Shown: piece after piece, positions 1 through 11,100 of the stretch
How the letters are laid out: every line of letters starts with the position of its first letter
Position numbering within the stretch: position 1 is the first letter of the stretch
Position numbers and translations under genes: made by a program
Notes under the pieces: model-generated
Databases searched by the model: none
What the model saw: the letters and a program-made list of their open reading frames with translations, nothing else
Told to the model about the DNA's origin: nothing
Source of the DNA: JBOGED01 sp050743625
GTDB lineage: Bacteria > Actinomycetota > Nitriliruptoria > Euzebyales > Egibacteraceae
Assembly (NCBI GenBank): GCA_050743625.1
Contig: JBOGED010000282.1
Coordinates: 1 to 37,032, forward strand
Direction of reading: 5' to 3'
DNA length: 37,032 nucleotides

Positions 1-1236
1 GAGCGGCACCCCGTCCAGCTCGATGCGACCCGCGTCTGGGTCGGCGGCGCGCGCGAGGCAGTCCAGCAGGGCGGCCGCCTCGGCCGCATCAGGAGCGACG
101 ACGCCGACAAGCTCGCCCGGCGCCACCTCGAGGCTGACTCCCCTCAGGTTCGCCGCTGACACGTCACGCAGTCGCAACGCGCCCGTCGTCGGCGACGGCA
201 GCAGCGCGCGGCCGCCTCTGACCGCGGGTGGAGCGCCAAGCACCTGGGCGACCCTCCCTGCTGAGGCGTACGCCCGCGCCAACTCCGCGGCGGCATATCC
301 GATGCGGGAGAAGGGGCCGATAAGGAACTGGGTCAACCCAACAGCCGCCACAAGGTCACCGACGCTGATGGCCTCCGTTGCCGCTAGCCGTCCGCCGACG
401 AGTGCGACCAGCGCGAGGAATACTCCCGTCAACGCCGCAGTGAGCCCCTCGTGCGCACCTTCGACACGTGCGGCACGCAAGGTGGCACGCAGCGATCCTT
501 GGCTCGCCGAGCGGTAGCGATCGACCGCCGCAGCCTCGGCGTGTAGCCCTTTCACCACGCGGAGGCCAGTGAACAGATCGGCCGCTACCCCCGCCGCGCG
601 AGCGGCGCCGGCCCGCTCCGCGCCGCTGCGGCGCACCAGCGGTTTGGCCAACAGCTGCAGTAGCCCGAGCAGCGGAGGCAAGCCGATCAAGACGAGCAGG
701 CCCAGCCGCACCGACACCCCGAACAGGATCACCGAGGCCACGGCCATGGCCGCCGCCGCGCCAGCGGCCATGGCCACGACGAAGTGCACTCCCGCGGCCT
801 GCGCGGTGTCCGCCGTCGCGATGCTCACTAACTCGCCCGGCAAGCGATCGGCCTCAACGCCACCACCCTGGTCCAGCACCCGCCGGACCAGCCGTATCCG
901 CAGGTCGTGCGCGGAGGCCTCCAGCGCCCGCTCCCCGAACCGGTCGCCCCATCGATACGCCATCGACAAGCACACGAACAACCCCGCCAACGCCGCGACC
1001 CACGCGACCATTGACAAGGCAGTCCCACCCGAGACCGCTTGGTCGATCATCACGCCGATCATCACCGGCACCAACGCCTCCGCCGCCTGATGACCCATCA
1101 ACAACAGGGAGGAGGCGACCAGGTCCCGATGATGGCCGCCGATCACGCCCCACAGCACCGCACCCGCCGACACGTCGAACCGACCGTCGCCTCCTGTCCA
1201 GGATCCCCTGGCCGTCGCGTCACGCTGGGGTTTCAT
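1..1236 (-). CDS. ABC exporter, fused membrane and ATPase domains (3' end outside window)
   Basis: The first 412 residues of a type IV (ABCB-like) half-transporter are visible; the rest of the ATPase lies beyond base 1. Hydrophobic segments fall near residues 39-65, 73-93, 150-172, 176-196, 264-282 and 293-309, which is the usual six-helix exporter domain. The nucleotide-binding domain begins near 352. Where the P-loop (GxxGxGKS/T) should be, residues 378-390 read GVVAPDAAEAAAL, with no lysine and none of the expected glycines, so this is a degenerate ATP site as in one half of heterodimeric exporters. The ATG overlaps the formyltransferase stop by 4 bp (ATGA), so the two are probably translationally coupled. 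Its place at the end of an NRPS siderophore operon suggests export of the finished siderophore or of its precursor. That role is inferred; the fold is clear. Confidence 0.85.
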   Translation of the reverse strand, partial: MKPQRDATARGSWTGGDGRFDVSAGAVLWGVIGGHHRDLVASSLLLMGHQAAEALVPVMIGVMIDQAVSGGTALSMVAWVAALAGLFVCLSMAYRWGDRFGERALEASAHDLRIRLVRRVLDQGGGVEADRLPGELVSIATADTAQAAGVHFVVAMAAGAAAAMAVASVILFGVSVRLGLLVLIGLPPLLGLLQLLAKPLVRRSGAERAGAARAAGVAADLFTGLRVVKGLHAEAAAVDRYRSASQGSLRATLRAARVEGAHEGLTAALTGVFLALVALVGGRLAATEAISVGDLVAAVGLTQFLIGPFSRIGYAAAELARAYASAGRVAQVLGAPPAVRGGRALLPSPTTGALRLRDVSAANLRGVSLEVAPGELVGVVAPDAAEAAALLDCLARAADPDAGRIELDGVPL

Positions 1237-2180
1237 GGCTGCGCCGTAAGGTACCCACCCATCTTCGAGAAGTACGCTCTGCCACAGAACTCACGACCAT
1301 CGTCGGTACGGAGACGCTCGATCACGAGCGCATGGTTGCGGCCACGGTGGGGCTCTGGGCCGCACACGATCGCCACGCCTTCGCCCTGCGGGCAAAAGAC
1401 CCGGCCCTTTGTACCGCCGTAACGGCCCCGAGCCACCGAGGCAGCCAGGATCCTGATGCGTTGACCCTCGTAGAAGGTGAACGCGTTGGGGTAGGGATCC
1501 GCCTGGGCACGGACCAGGTTGACGATGTCTGTGGCTGGCCAGGTCCAGTCGATACGGCTGTCCTCGATCGAGCGCTTATGGAAGAAGCTCGCCTGCTCCG
1601 GATCTTGTCTGGTCCACGCGCCGCAGCCGGACTCGATCAGATCGAGCGCCTCCAGTGTGAGCGGACCGAACAGCTCGACGGTCTTCTCGAACAGGTCGGT
1701 CACGGTGTCCTTGGGCCCTACAGGAACGCTTCGCTGAAGGACGATGTCGCCGCTATCGAACTCCTCGTTCATGAAGTGCGCAGTGACGCCGACCTCTTTC
1801 TCACCATTGATCAGCGCCCAGTTCAGCGGGGCGAACCCGCCATATTTGGGAAGCAGGGAATCGTGGAGGTTGAGCGCGCCGTGATAAGGAACCTCGAATA
1901 CGCGCGGCGCGATCCACGTCCGCCAGTTCGCCGCCACGAGGATGTCTGGCTCCAGCTCTCGAAGGCGGGCGACGACCTCGTCGTCGTTGGCGTAGTTGCG
2001 CACGAGCACGGGTACGCCGTGCTGCTCGGCCAGGTCCGCTACGGAGTCGCGCCAGATCGCCTCGTACGCGTGATCGCTGTCCGGGTGTGTGACGACGAGA
2101 AGCACCTCGTGCCGTGACGCAAGCAGCGCATCGAGGAGACGATAGCCCCACGTCTGGTAACCGAAGGTGATCAACCGCAC
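1233..2180 (-). CDS. Formyltransferase, probable N5-hydroxyornithine formylase
   Basis: 315 residues of the methionyl-tRNA formyltransferase fold, which moves a formyl group from N10-formyltetrahydrofolate. The catalytic triad of the family is present as Asn104 and His106 (in NLHDSLLP) and Asp142 (in FDSGD). In hydroxamate NRPS clusters such as coelichelin (CchA) this kind of enzyme formylates N5-hydroxyornithine, giving the bidentate formyl-hydroxyornithine ligand. The gene starts with GTG, 18 nt after the NRPS stop codon, behind a strong AAGGAGGAGG ribosome site, and its stop overlaps the ABC exporter start by 4 bp. It is about the right length for the siderophore type, with a C-terminal domain after residue 210. 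A housekeeping fmt is unlikely because the gene sits inside the NRPS operon and far from def. Confidence is high for the family and good for the role. Confidence 0.88.
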   Translation of the reverse strand: MRLITFGYQTWGYRLLDALLASRHEVLLVVTHPDSDHAYEAIWRDSVADLAEQHGVPVLVRNYANDDEVVARLRELEPDILVAANWRTWIAPRVFEVPYHGALNLHDSLLPKYGGFAPLNWALINGEKEVGVTAHFMNEEFDSGDIVLQRSVPVGPKDTVTDLFEKTVELFGPLTLEALDLIESGCGAWTRQDPEQASFFHKRSIEDSRIDWTWPATDIVNLVRAQADPYPNAFTFYEGQRIRILAASVARGRYGGTKGRVFCPQGEGVAIVCGPEPHRGRNHALVIERLRTDDGREFCGRAYFSKMGGYLTAQP

Positions 2181-2198
2181 AACGCCCTCCTCCTTGTA

Positions 2199-5100
2199 CT
2201 AGGCACAAAGCTCGGCGAGTTTCGCCGTGATGATCGGCCCGATCTGCGCGAGCGCGGCCGGCGTCATCATCTCGGTGTGCTCCGAGTCGACTGGGTAATG
2301 GGCGATCACGCCGTCGACGTAGTCGCTCCACGCCGTGGGGTTGGCGTTCTCGGGCGCGTCCTCGCCCGCTCGTGCGGTGAACAGGATGGGATCACCGTGG
2401 TACGGGGCCTTGGGGACCTCAGCGGTGAGTTCTTGGTGAGCCATCAGCGCATTGACGAGCACCGGAAAGACGTCGTCGAGATCCGCCAGCTCCTCGTCCG
2501 ATGCGTCATGAGCATCGCTGTCCCGCAAGTACGCCAACGCCTCATCCTCGGACAGCGGCCGTTCAGGGTCGTCGCCGGGATCGCGGCTGGGTGGCATCGG
2601 ATCGAGCAGGACGAGCAGTGCGACCTCCTCGCCTTCGCCTTGGAGCAGGACGGCAAGGGCATGCGCGATCAAGCCGCCCAAGGACCAGCCGAGCAGGTAG
2701 TAGGGCCCGTGTGGTTGCACGGTCCGAACCCGGTTGCGGTGGGTCCGAGCGAGGTCGTCGAACGACCTCACGGAGTCGCCGGAAAGGATGGGTGATTGCA
2801 ACCCATAGAGCGGCCGGCCCTCGTCGAGATATGGCACCAAACCCGCGTACGACCATGCGATGCCGAATCCCTCGTGGATGCAGAACAGCGGCGCCTTGGT
2901 GCCTTTGGGGTGCAAGGCGAGCAGCGGCGCCAGCGCGCGGTCCTGCTCGGGCGTCGAGCCCAGGGCGGCTGCGATCCCGGCAACGGTCGGCGCCGCCATG
3001 ACGGTGGCGATCTTCATGCCGCCGCCCTCACCGGTCAGCCCGGCGGCGCGGATCCGGCTCACCAAGCGCATGGCGAGCAGCGAGTGGCCGCCCAGCTCGA
3101 AGAAGCTGTCGTCGATGCCAACGCGGGGCAGCCCAAGGGTGTCAGCGAAGATCCGGCACAATATGGCCTCACGCTCGTCGCGCGGCCCTCGGGCGGACAC
3201 TGCCCCCGATGGGTCCGGTGCGGGCAGGGCGGCGCGGTCGAGCTTGCCGTTCACTGTCAGCGGGAGCGCATCGAGTGTGACGAACGCGGATGGCACCATT
3301 GAGTCGGGCAATGCGGCGGCCACATGGCGCCGCAGGTCACCGGTATCTCCGCTGCCGCCGTTCCCGAAGACGACGTAGGCGACGAGACTCCTCGCGCCAG
3401 ACCCGCCAGAGTTGTCCTCCCTCGCCACCACTGCCGCCTGCGCGACACTCGGGTGGCGGGAAAGAACGGCTTCGATCTCGCCGAGCTCGATACGGAAACC
3501 GCGGATCTTGACCTGATCGTCGCTGCGGCCGAGGAACTCGAGGATGCCATCGGGTTGCCAGCGGACGAGATCCCCGGTGCGGTACATCCGCTCGCCAACT
3601 GCAGAGAACGGATCGGCCACGAACCGCTCGGCGGTCAGCCCAGGCCGGCCCAGGTAGCCGCGCGCCAACCCGTCACCGGAGACGTACAGCTCGCCCACCA
3701 CCCCGACCGGAACCGGGCGCAACCCGGTATCCAACACGTACACCCGAGTATTGGGATCGGGCCGGCCGATGGGCACCATCGGGCCGTGCCACTCCGTAGG
3801 GGCATGCCACAGCGTGGAGTTGACCGTCGCCTCGGTCAACCCGTAGGCCCCGAACACCCGTAGGGCCTTCGACCAGCGGGTTACCACCTGCGGAGGAACC
3901 TTCTCCGAGCCGACGAGCAGGGTCGCGCCCGCTGGCAGCTCGCAACCCTCGGGCAACATCGCCACCACCGAGGGCGGCAGGATCATGTGCGTCACCGCAT
4001 GCTGGCGGAGGTAGTCGACCAACGGCGGGCCGGCCACCCGCCGGTCCGACGGCACGATCACCAGCCGGCCTCCGACCAGCAGGGTCATGCACAGGTCCCA
4101 CACGGCCACGTCGAAGCTGGCAGAGGCGAACTGCGCGACCCGGCTGTCAGGGCCAACGTCGAGCCGGTCGGCGGCGGTGGCGACCAGGCTGGATACCCCG
4201 TCGTGAGAGACGACCACGCCTTTGGGCCGCCCGGTCGACCCGGAGGTGTAGATGACATAGGCGGCATGGTCCACGCGCAGCGGCCCCAAGCGCTCGGCGA
4301 CACCAAGATCGCAAGCACCAAGATCGCAAGCACCAAGATCGCTCTTGCCAGACCCCTCAATCGCGGCACGAACGTCGGGGTCGTCCAGCATCAGGCCACT
4401 CGATGGGGGGAGGTCAGGCAGGTGCGCGGCGATCGCGCGGGTGGTGACTACGGCTACCGGGTCTGCGTCGTCGAGCATGAACGCGAGGCGGTCGGCGGGG
4501 TAGTCGAGGTCCAACGGCAGGTAGGCCCCGCCGGCTTTGAGCACCCCGAGCACCGCGACCACCAGGTCGGTCGAGCGGGGCAGGGCCAGCGCCGCGATCC
4601 GCTCCGGCCCCACCCCTCGGGTAGCCAACACGCGCGCGAGCTGGTTGGCGCGCGCGTTGAGCTGCGCATAGGTCAGCCGCTCGTCCTCCAAGACCACCGC
4701 CGTGGCGTCAGGGGTGCGGGCGGCCTGCGCCTCGAACAGCGCGGGCAGCGTCGCCTTGGGCGCGACCCGCCCCGTGTCGTTCCACTCCACCAGCATCTGG
4801 TGGCGCTCGGCGGCCGACAGGATGCCGATCCGGCCGATAGGCCGATCAGGATCAGCCACCACATCCTCTAACAGCCGCAGCAACCGATCCGCGATCGTCT
4901 CCGCCGAGTCCCGGCCGAACACGTCGCTGGCGTATTCGAGCGCGTAGCCGAGCCCCTTGGCGCCTGAACCCTCGACGAAGTTGAAGGACAGGTCGAACCT
5001 GGCGGTCTCTGTGTCGAATGGCTCCGGCTGATGATCCAGGCCGAGGAACCCTGGCGTGTCGCCGGTCTGGTTCTCGTAGGTGACCATGACCTGGAACAGG

Positions 5101-8100
5101 GGGTTGCGGGAGACCGACCGTGCCGGGTTAAGGGCGCGGACGACGTGGTCGAAGGGCAGATCCTGGTGCTCGAAGGCGGCGAGGTCGGTATCGCGGACGC
5201 GGGCCAGCAGCTCGTTGAACGTCGGATCTCCGGAGAGGTCGACGCGGAGCACAAGGGTGTTGGCGAAGAAGCCGATGAGGTCGTCGAGCGCTTGATCGGT
5301 GCGGCCGGAGGTTGGAGCGCCCAGGGGGATGTCGTCGCCGGCGCCCAAGCGGTGCAGCAACGCGGCGACGGCCGCGTGGAGGACCATGAACATACTCGCG
5401 CCGATGACCCGGGACAGCTGCCGGAGCCCGTGGCAGACCTGAGGTGGCAGCTGCGCGCAGACGGTGCCTCCCCGGTAGCTTCCCGCGGCGGGGCGGGGCC
5501 GGTCAGTGGGTAACGCCAGCTCCTCGGGGACGCCCCGCAGGGTTTCCCGCCAGTAGGCAAGCTGCCGCGCGTACAGGCTGTCGGGGTCGTCGGGGTCGCC
5601 GAGGAGACGGGGTTGCCACAGTGTGTAGTCGACGTAGCCGACCGGCAATGGGGCCCAGGCCGGCGCGTTGCCTGCCCGTCGAGCCGCGTACGCGGTGGTC
5701 AAGTCGGCGGTGAAGACCCCGTCGGACCATTCGTCGGTGGCGATGTGGTGAAACAAGATCACGATCACATGCTCCTCGGTGCCCAAAGACAGGATCGTGA
5801 CGCGCAGCGGCAGCTCTGAGGCCAGGTCGAACGGGCGCCGCACCGCGCTGGACACGAGGTCCGCGACCTCGGCCTGCCCGCACCGCACGACCTGGACCAC
5901 CGGGTCGGCGTCCGGCGCGGCGACGATGCGCGGGAACACCTGACCGTCGCGGACTACGGTGCGCAGCGTCTCGTGGCGCTCCATCACGTCGCCGACCGCG
6001 GCGCGCAACGCGTCGAGATCCAACTCCCCCCACACGCGGGCGACCAGCGGGCAGTTGTAGGCGGCGGTGCCACCTTCGATCTGGTCGATCAGCCACAGCC
6101 GCTGTTGAGCGAACGACAGCGGGATCCGCGCGGGCCGGTCCATTCGCCCCAATGGCAGCCGGAGGGGGCCACCGCTCGCCCGGCGAGCCAACTCGGCGAC
6201 GGTAGGCGCCTCGAACAGGTCTCTGACCGTCAACTCAGCGCCCAGCGCCGTACGGGCACGGCTCATCAGCCGCATCGTGAGCAGTGAGTGGCCGCCGAGG
6301 TCGAAGAAGTTGTCGTCGACGCCGACTCGCTCCAGTCCGAGGACCTCGGCGAACAGCTCGCAGAGGACCTGTTCCCGCAGGTCCTGCGGCGCCCGGCTCG
6401 GCGCTGCCAAGGCGAGATCGGGGGCGGGCAAGGCTGCCCGGTCCAGCTTGCCGTTCGGCGTCAACGGCAACGACTCCAACGTCACGAACGCCGACGGCAC
6501 CATGGGATCCGGCAGACGCCCTCGCAGGTAGGAGCGCACGGACGACAACAGCATGCCAGGGTCGTGCGAGGCTTTCGGGCGGTTGACGTAGGCAGAGAGC
6601 CCGCCACCGCCGCCGTCGGAGCACAGGTAGAGGTCGCTCGCCTGGACCGGCGGCAGGGTGTCGTCGAGGAAGGCGACATCCAGGCTGCCGTCCGTGGCCG
6701 CGCCAGACCACGTCACCACGACCCGGTAACCCAGCCTCTCGCCGATCTCGTGGAACAACTCGGGGTCCGGAGCGTCGGACCCGCTGGCGAACGCGCTCAG
6801 GGCAGCATCGTCGTCGTGCTCCAGTAACCGCATCGTTTCGATGGTGTGCGCGATGCGCCTGTTCGGCACGCCGGCCACCCGAAGCCGGATGAGCTTCTGT
6901 TCGGCCAGGTAGGCTGCCATCGCCTCCAGGTCGCTGACCTCGCGGCCCCAACGCACCTGGGGTATCTCCTCGCCCCGCACGCTTGGCGCAGCGGCTGGCA
7001 GCGCTTTCTTGCGCAGCGCGGCGTCGTAGCGGTACTGGGACATCTCGTTGTGATACCGGCTGCGTTTGACGCGGATATCGATGCCGTCGATGTCGGTGAT
7101 CGTTCGCCGCAGCGCAGGGAAGAAGTCCGGGTCGACCATGAGCCCCGGCTCGCTGCCCAGGCTGCGTTCGATCGCCGCGCGTAGGGCCGCGAGGCCGACA
7201 GGTCCTCGGGCCCGGCGGAGGTGCCACTCGGTGTAGAAGCACTTCAGCAGGCGGAGGTTGCTCACGTCGCCTACGAACAGCCATCCGCCGGGCCTCAGCA
7301 ATCGCATGGCTTTTTCCAGCACGTCCACGAGATATTCGACGTTGGGGAAGTGGACCACCACCGAGTTGAGGATCACGGTGTCGAAGAACCCTACGGGCAG
7401 GCCGTCCATCACATCGGCGGGCTGTGCCCGCAGCTCCACCCGGCCCGCAAGCCGCGGCTGCCGGTTGACCTGCTGGCGCAGCGCCTCGACCACCACCCCG
7501 GAGATATCGGTGCCCCAGTACGCCTCGCAGTCCGGCGCCAGCCGGGACAGCAGCAGTCCCGTGCCGACCGCGATGTCCAGCACACGCCAAGGTCCAAGCT
7601 GAGGCCTGAGCTCCCGGATTCGGTCGACCGCCGCATCCCGGCATTCGCGCATCTCCTCCACGGGCATCGTGGGGCCCTCGTAGCTGTCGGCCCAGCCAGA
7701 GAAGTCTTCGCCGAACACGGCCGACGCGGCGCTGCCGTAGACCGAGTCGTAGATCTGCCGCCACTCGCCGATCTGCTCCCGTTCCGCCTGGTCGCGGTCC
7801 TCCGGCTTCACCTGCGCGGGTACCACGTAGCCGACCAGGCGTTGGACGCCGTCCAGGTGGGTGTCGTCGGCGATGACGGCGGCGTGCGCGACGTGAGGGT
7901 GTCGGGTGAGGACGGCTTCGACTTCGCCAAGCTCGATGCGGTAGCCGCGGATCTTGACCTGGTCATCGTCCCGGCCGACGAGGTCCAGAAGACCGTCGGA
8001 CCGCCGGCGGGCCAGATCGCCCGTGCGGTACATGCGGGCGCCAGGGGCTCCGTAAGGATCAGGCAGGTAGTGGGTGGCGGTCAAGGCGGGACGCTTCAGG

Positions 8101-11100
8101 TAGCCCCGCGTGACACCTGCGCCGGCCAGGTAAAGCCCGCCGACGACGCCGGGGGGGACCGGGCGAAGATGGGCGTCCAGGACGTGGGCGCGGGTGTTCG
8201 GGACCGGGGCGGCCCAGCGGGTATGGCGGTCGTGATGCCAGCTGTAGGCGTCGACGGTGTACTCGGTGGGGCCATAGAGGTTATGGACAGCGCTGTCGGG
8301 CAAGGCGCACAGCCGCTCCCACAGGCTGCGGGGGACGGCTTCTCCGCCCACGCCGATGACGGCGGGGCGGTGCCGGCCAGCGGCGAGGAACCCCCGGCCG
8401 ATAAGCTCCTGCAGGAAGGTGGGCGTGAGGTCGACGAAGTCGATGCCCGCCTCGGCGAGGTAGGTCAGGAGCCGGTCAGCGTCGTGGTAAGTGGCGCTGT
8501 CCAGGACATGCAGCTGGTGGCCGGCGACCATCCACAGCAATGCTCCCCAGGAGGCGTCGAAGGAGAAGGAGGTGAGGTGGGCGGCTCGCAGCTGGCGCTC
8601 GCCGGCGGCGGCCTGGGCGGGGGCTATCAGGTGTTGGCGGTGAAAGGCGTAGAGGTTGGCCACGCCACCGTGGGTGGCCACCACACCCTTGGGGACGCCG
8701 GTGGACCCGGAGGTGTAGAGCACGTAGGCGGGATGCTCGAGACGGTGGCGGTCGGCTCGGGTGAAGCCGGGCCGCTCCGCGTCGGTCAGGTCGTCCCCCG
8801 ACAGGACGTCGACCGCGCGGGCCGTGCCAGGGTCATCGAGGAGAATCCGGTCGAGATCCAGAGCGGGCAGGCGGCCGTCTCGCCGCGACGACGCGGCTGC
8901 CACGGTGACCAGGCACACCGGCGACCCGTCGGCGAGCATGAACGCGATCCGGTCGGTCGGGTAGTCCAGGTCCAGCGGCAGGTATGCGGCGCCGGTCTCT
9001 TGCACCGCGAACAACGCCGCCACCAAGTCCACCGAGCGCGGCAGCGCCAACGCCACGATGCGCTCGGGGCCCGCACCGCGCGCGATCAGCATCCTGGCCA
9101 ACCGGTTGACCCGCGTGCTCAGCTCGGCGTACGTGAGGGTCGCCTCCCCCGAGACCAGCGCGACCGCGTCTGGGGTCCGTTTCGCCTGCGCTCCGAGCAG
9201 TTCCGCCACGGTCAGGTCAGGCACGGCCCGTTCGGTGTCGTTCCAGACATGCAAGAGGTTGTGACGCTCGCCGGGAGTGAGGATCTCGGTCTGGCTGACA
9301 CGCCTCGACGGGTCGGCCGCCAGTTGCTCCAACAAGCGCACGAGCCGGCCGGCGATCGTCTCCGCCGTCCGGCGGTCGAACAGGTCAGCGGAGTACTCGA
9401 GAAGGCACTCGACCCTTCCCTGTTCGGTCAAGTCATAGAAGTCGAAGACCAGGTCGAACTGCGCCGTTCCGGTGTCGAATGGCTCCGGTTCGCTGCGCAA
9501 GCCGAGGAAGTGGGGTGGGTCGCCGGCCCGGTTCTGGTACCCCATCATGGACTGGAACAAGGGATTACGGGCGGTCGACCGCGCCGGGTTCAGCGCTTGG
9601 ACGACATGGTCGAAGGGCAGGTCCTGGTGCTCGAACGCGGCGAGGTCGACCTCACGGACGCGGGTGAGCAGATCAGTGAAGGTCGGGTCACCAGACAGGT
9701 CCACGCGCAGCACAAGGGTGTTGACGAAGAAGCCGACAAGGTCGTCGAGCGCTTGATCGGTGCGCCCAGAGATCGGCGCGCCCAGAGGGATGTCGTCGCC
9801 GGCGCCCAGGCGATGCAGCAGCGTGGCGACGGCCGCGTGGAGGACCATGAACATACTCGCCCCAGTAGCCCGGGACAGATCACGCAAGCCTTGGCAAACC
9901 CCCTGAGGCAGCTCCGTCCCCACGCTGCCTCCGCGGTGGCTGCCAGTGGCGGGGCGGGGCCGGTCGGTGGGCAGCGCCAGCTCTTCGGGCACGTCACGCA
10001 GGGTTTCCCGCCAGTAGGAGAGCTGTCGCGCGTACAGGCTGTCGGGGGCCGTGGGGGCGCCGAGGAGGCGGGGTTGCCACAGGGCGTAGTCGGCGTACTG
10101 GACCGGCAGCGGTTCCCAGTCCGGCGCCTTGCCCGCGCCGCGAGCCGCGTAGGCGGTGGTCAGGTCGGCGATGAAGGGGCGGTCGGACCATTCGTCGGCG
10201 GTGATGTGGTGAAGCAGGATCACGATCACCTGCTCGTCCGGGCCGACGGAGAGGATCGTGACGCGCAGCGGCAGCTCTGAGGCCAGGTCGAACGGTCGCC
10301 GCACCGCGGTGGACACCTGGTCCGCGACCTCGGCCTGCGCGCACCGCAGCACTTGGACCACCGGGTCGGCGTCCCGCGCGGCGACGATGCGCTGGACCGG
10401 ATGGCCATCTTGTTCGCCGAAGGTGGTACGCAGCGTCTCGTGCCGGGCCGTCACGTCGGAGAGCGCGGCGCGCAACGCGTCGATGTCCAGCCTGCCGTGG
10501 GCACGGATGACGAGGGGGTAGTTGTAGGCGGGAGTGGGACCTTCGACCTGGTCGATCAGCCACAACCGTTGTTGGGCGGACGACATCGGGATCCGCGTGG
10601 GCCGATCCGTTCGGACCAGCGCGGGTCGGGCGGGGACACCGCCGCCCGTCCGGCCGGCCAGCTCGGCGACAGTGGGCGCCTCGAACAGGTCCCGGATCGC
10701 CAGCTCGGCGCCGAGCGCGGAGCGGACCTTGCTGATCAGCCGGGTCGCGAGCAGCGAATGGCCACCCAGGTCGAAGAAGCTGTCCTCCACGGCAACCCAC
10801 TCCAGCCCGAGCACCTCGGCGAACAGCCCGCACAGGACTTCCTCTTGCGGTGACTGGGGCGCCCGGCTCGACGTGGCGGGGACCGGATCCGGCGAGGGCA
10901 GGGATTTGACGTCGAGCTTCCCGTTGACGGTCATGGGCAGCCGGTCAAGGACGACGAACGCGGCCGGCACCATGTAGTCCGGGAGCCCCTCCTTCAGATG
11001 CTCGCGCAGCCGTGGGACGAACACGTTGATCTCGCGGGTCGCGGCGGGGTTGTTGGCGTAGGCCGCCAGCGCTGCCCGGCACGTCGTGGTGGGCGAGTAC

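Noticed and set aside
1011..2117. A 368-codon plus-strand frame across the ABC exporter start and formyltransferase
   Set aside because: It lies opposite two recognisable coupled genes and has low-complexity Pro/Arg/Asp composition.
1233..2180. Housekeeping methionyl-tRNA formyltransferase
   Set aside because: The fold is the same, but the gene is inside the NRPS operon with an 18-nt gap and a 4-bp overlap, which fits hydroxyornithine formylation better.
7221..10280. A 1019-codon open frame on the plus strand, antisense to the large NRPS gene
   Set aside because: It is opposite clear adenylation, condensation and methyltransferase domains, and its translation shows no domain pattern. Long antisense frames are common in GC-rich genes.
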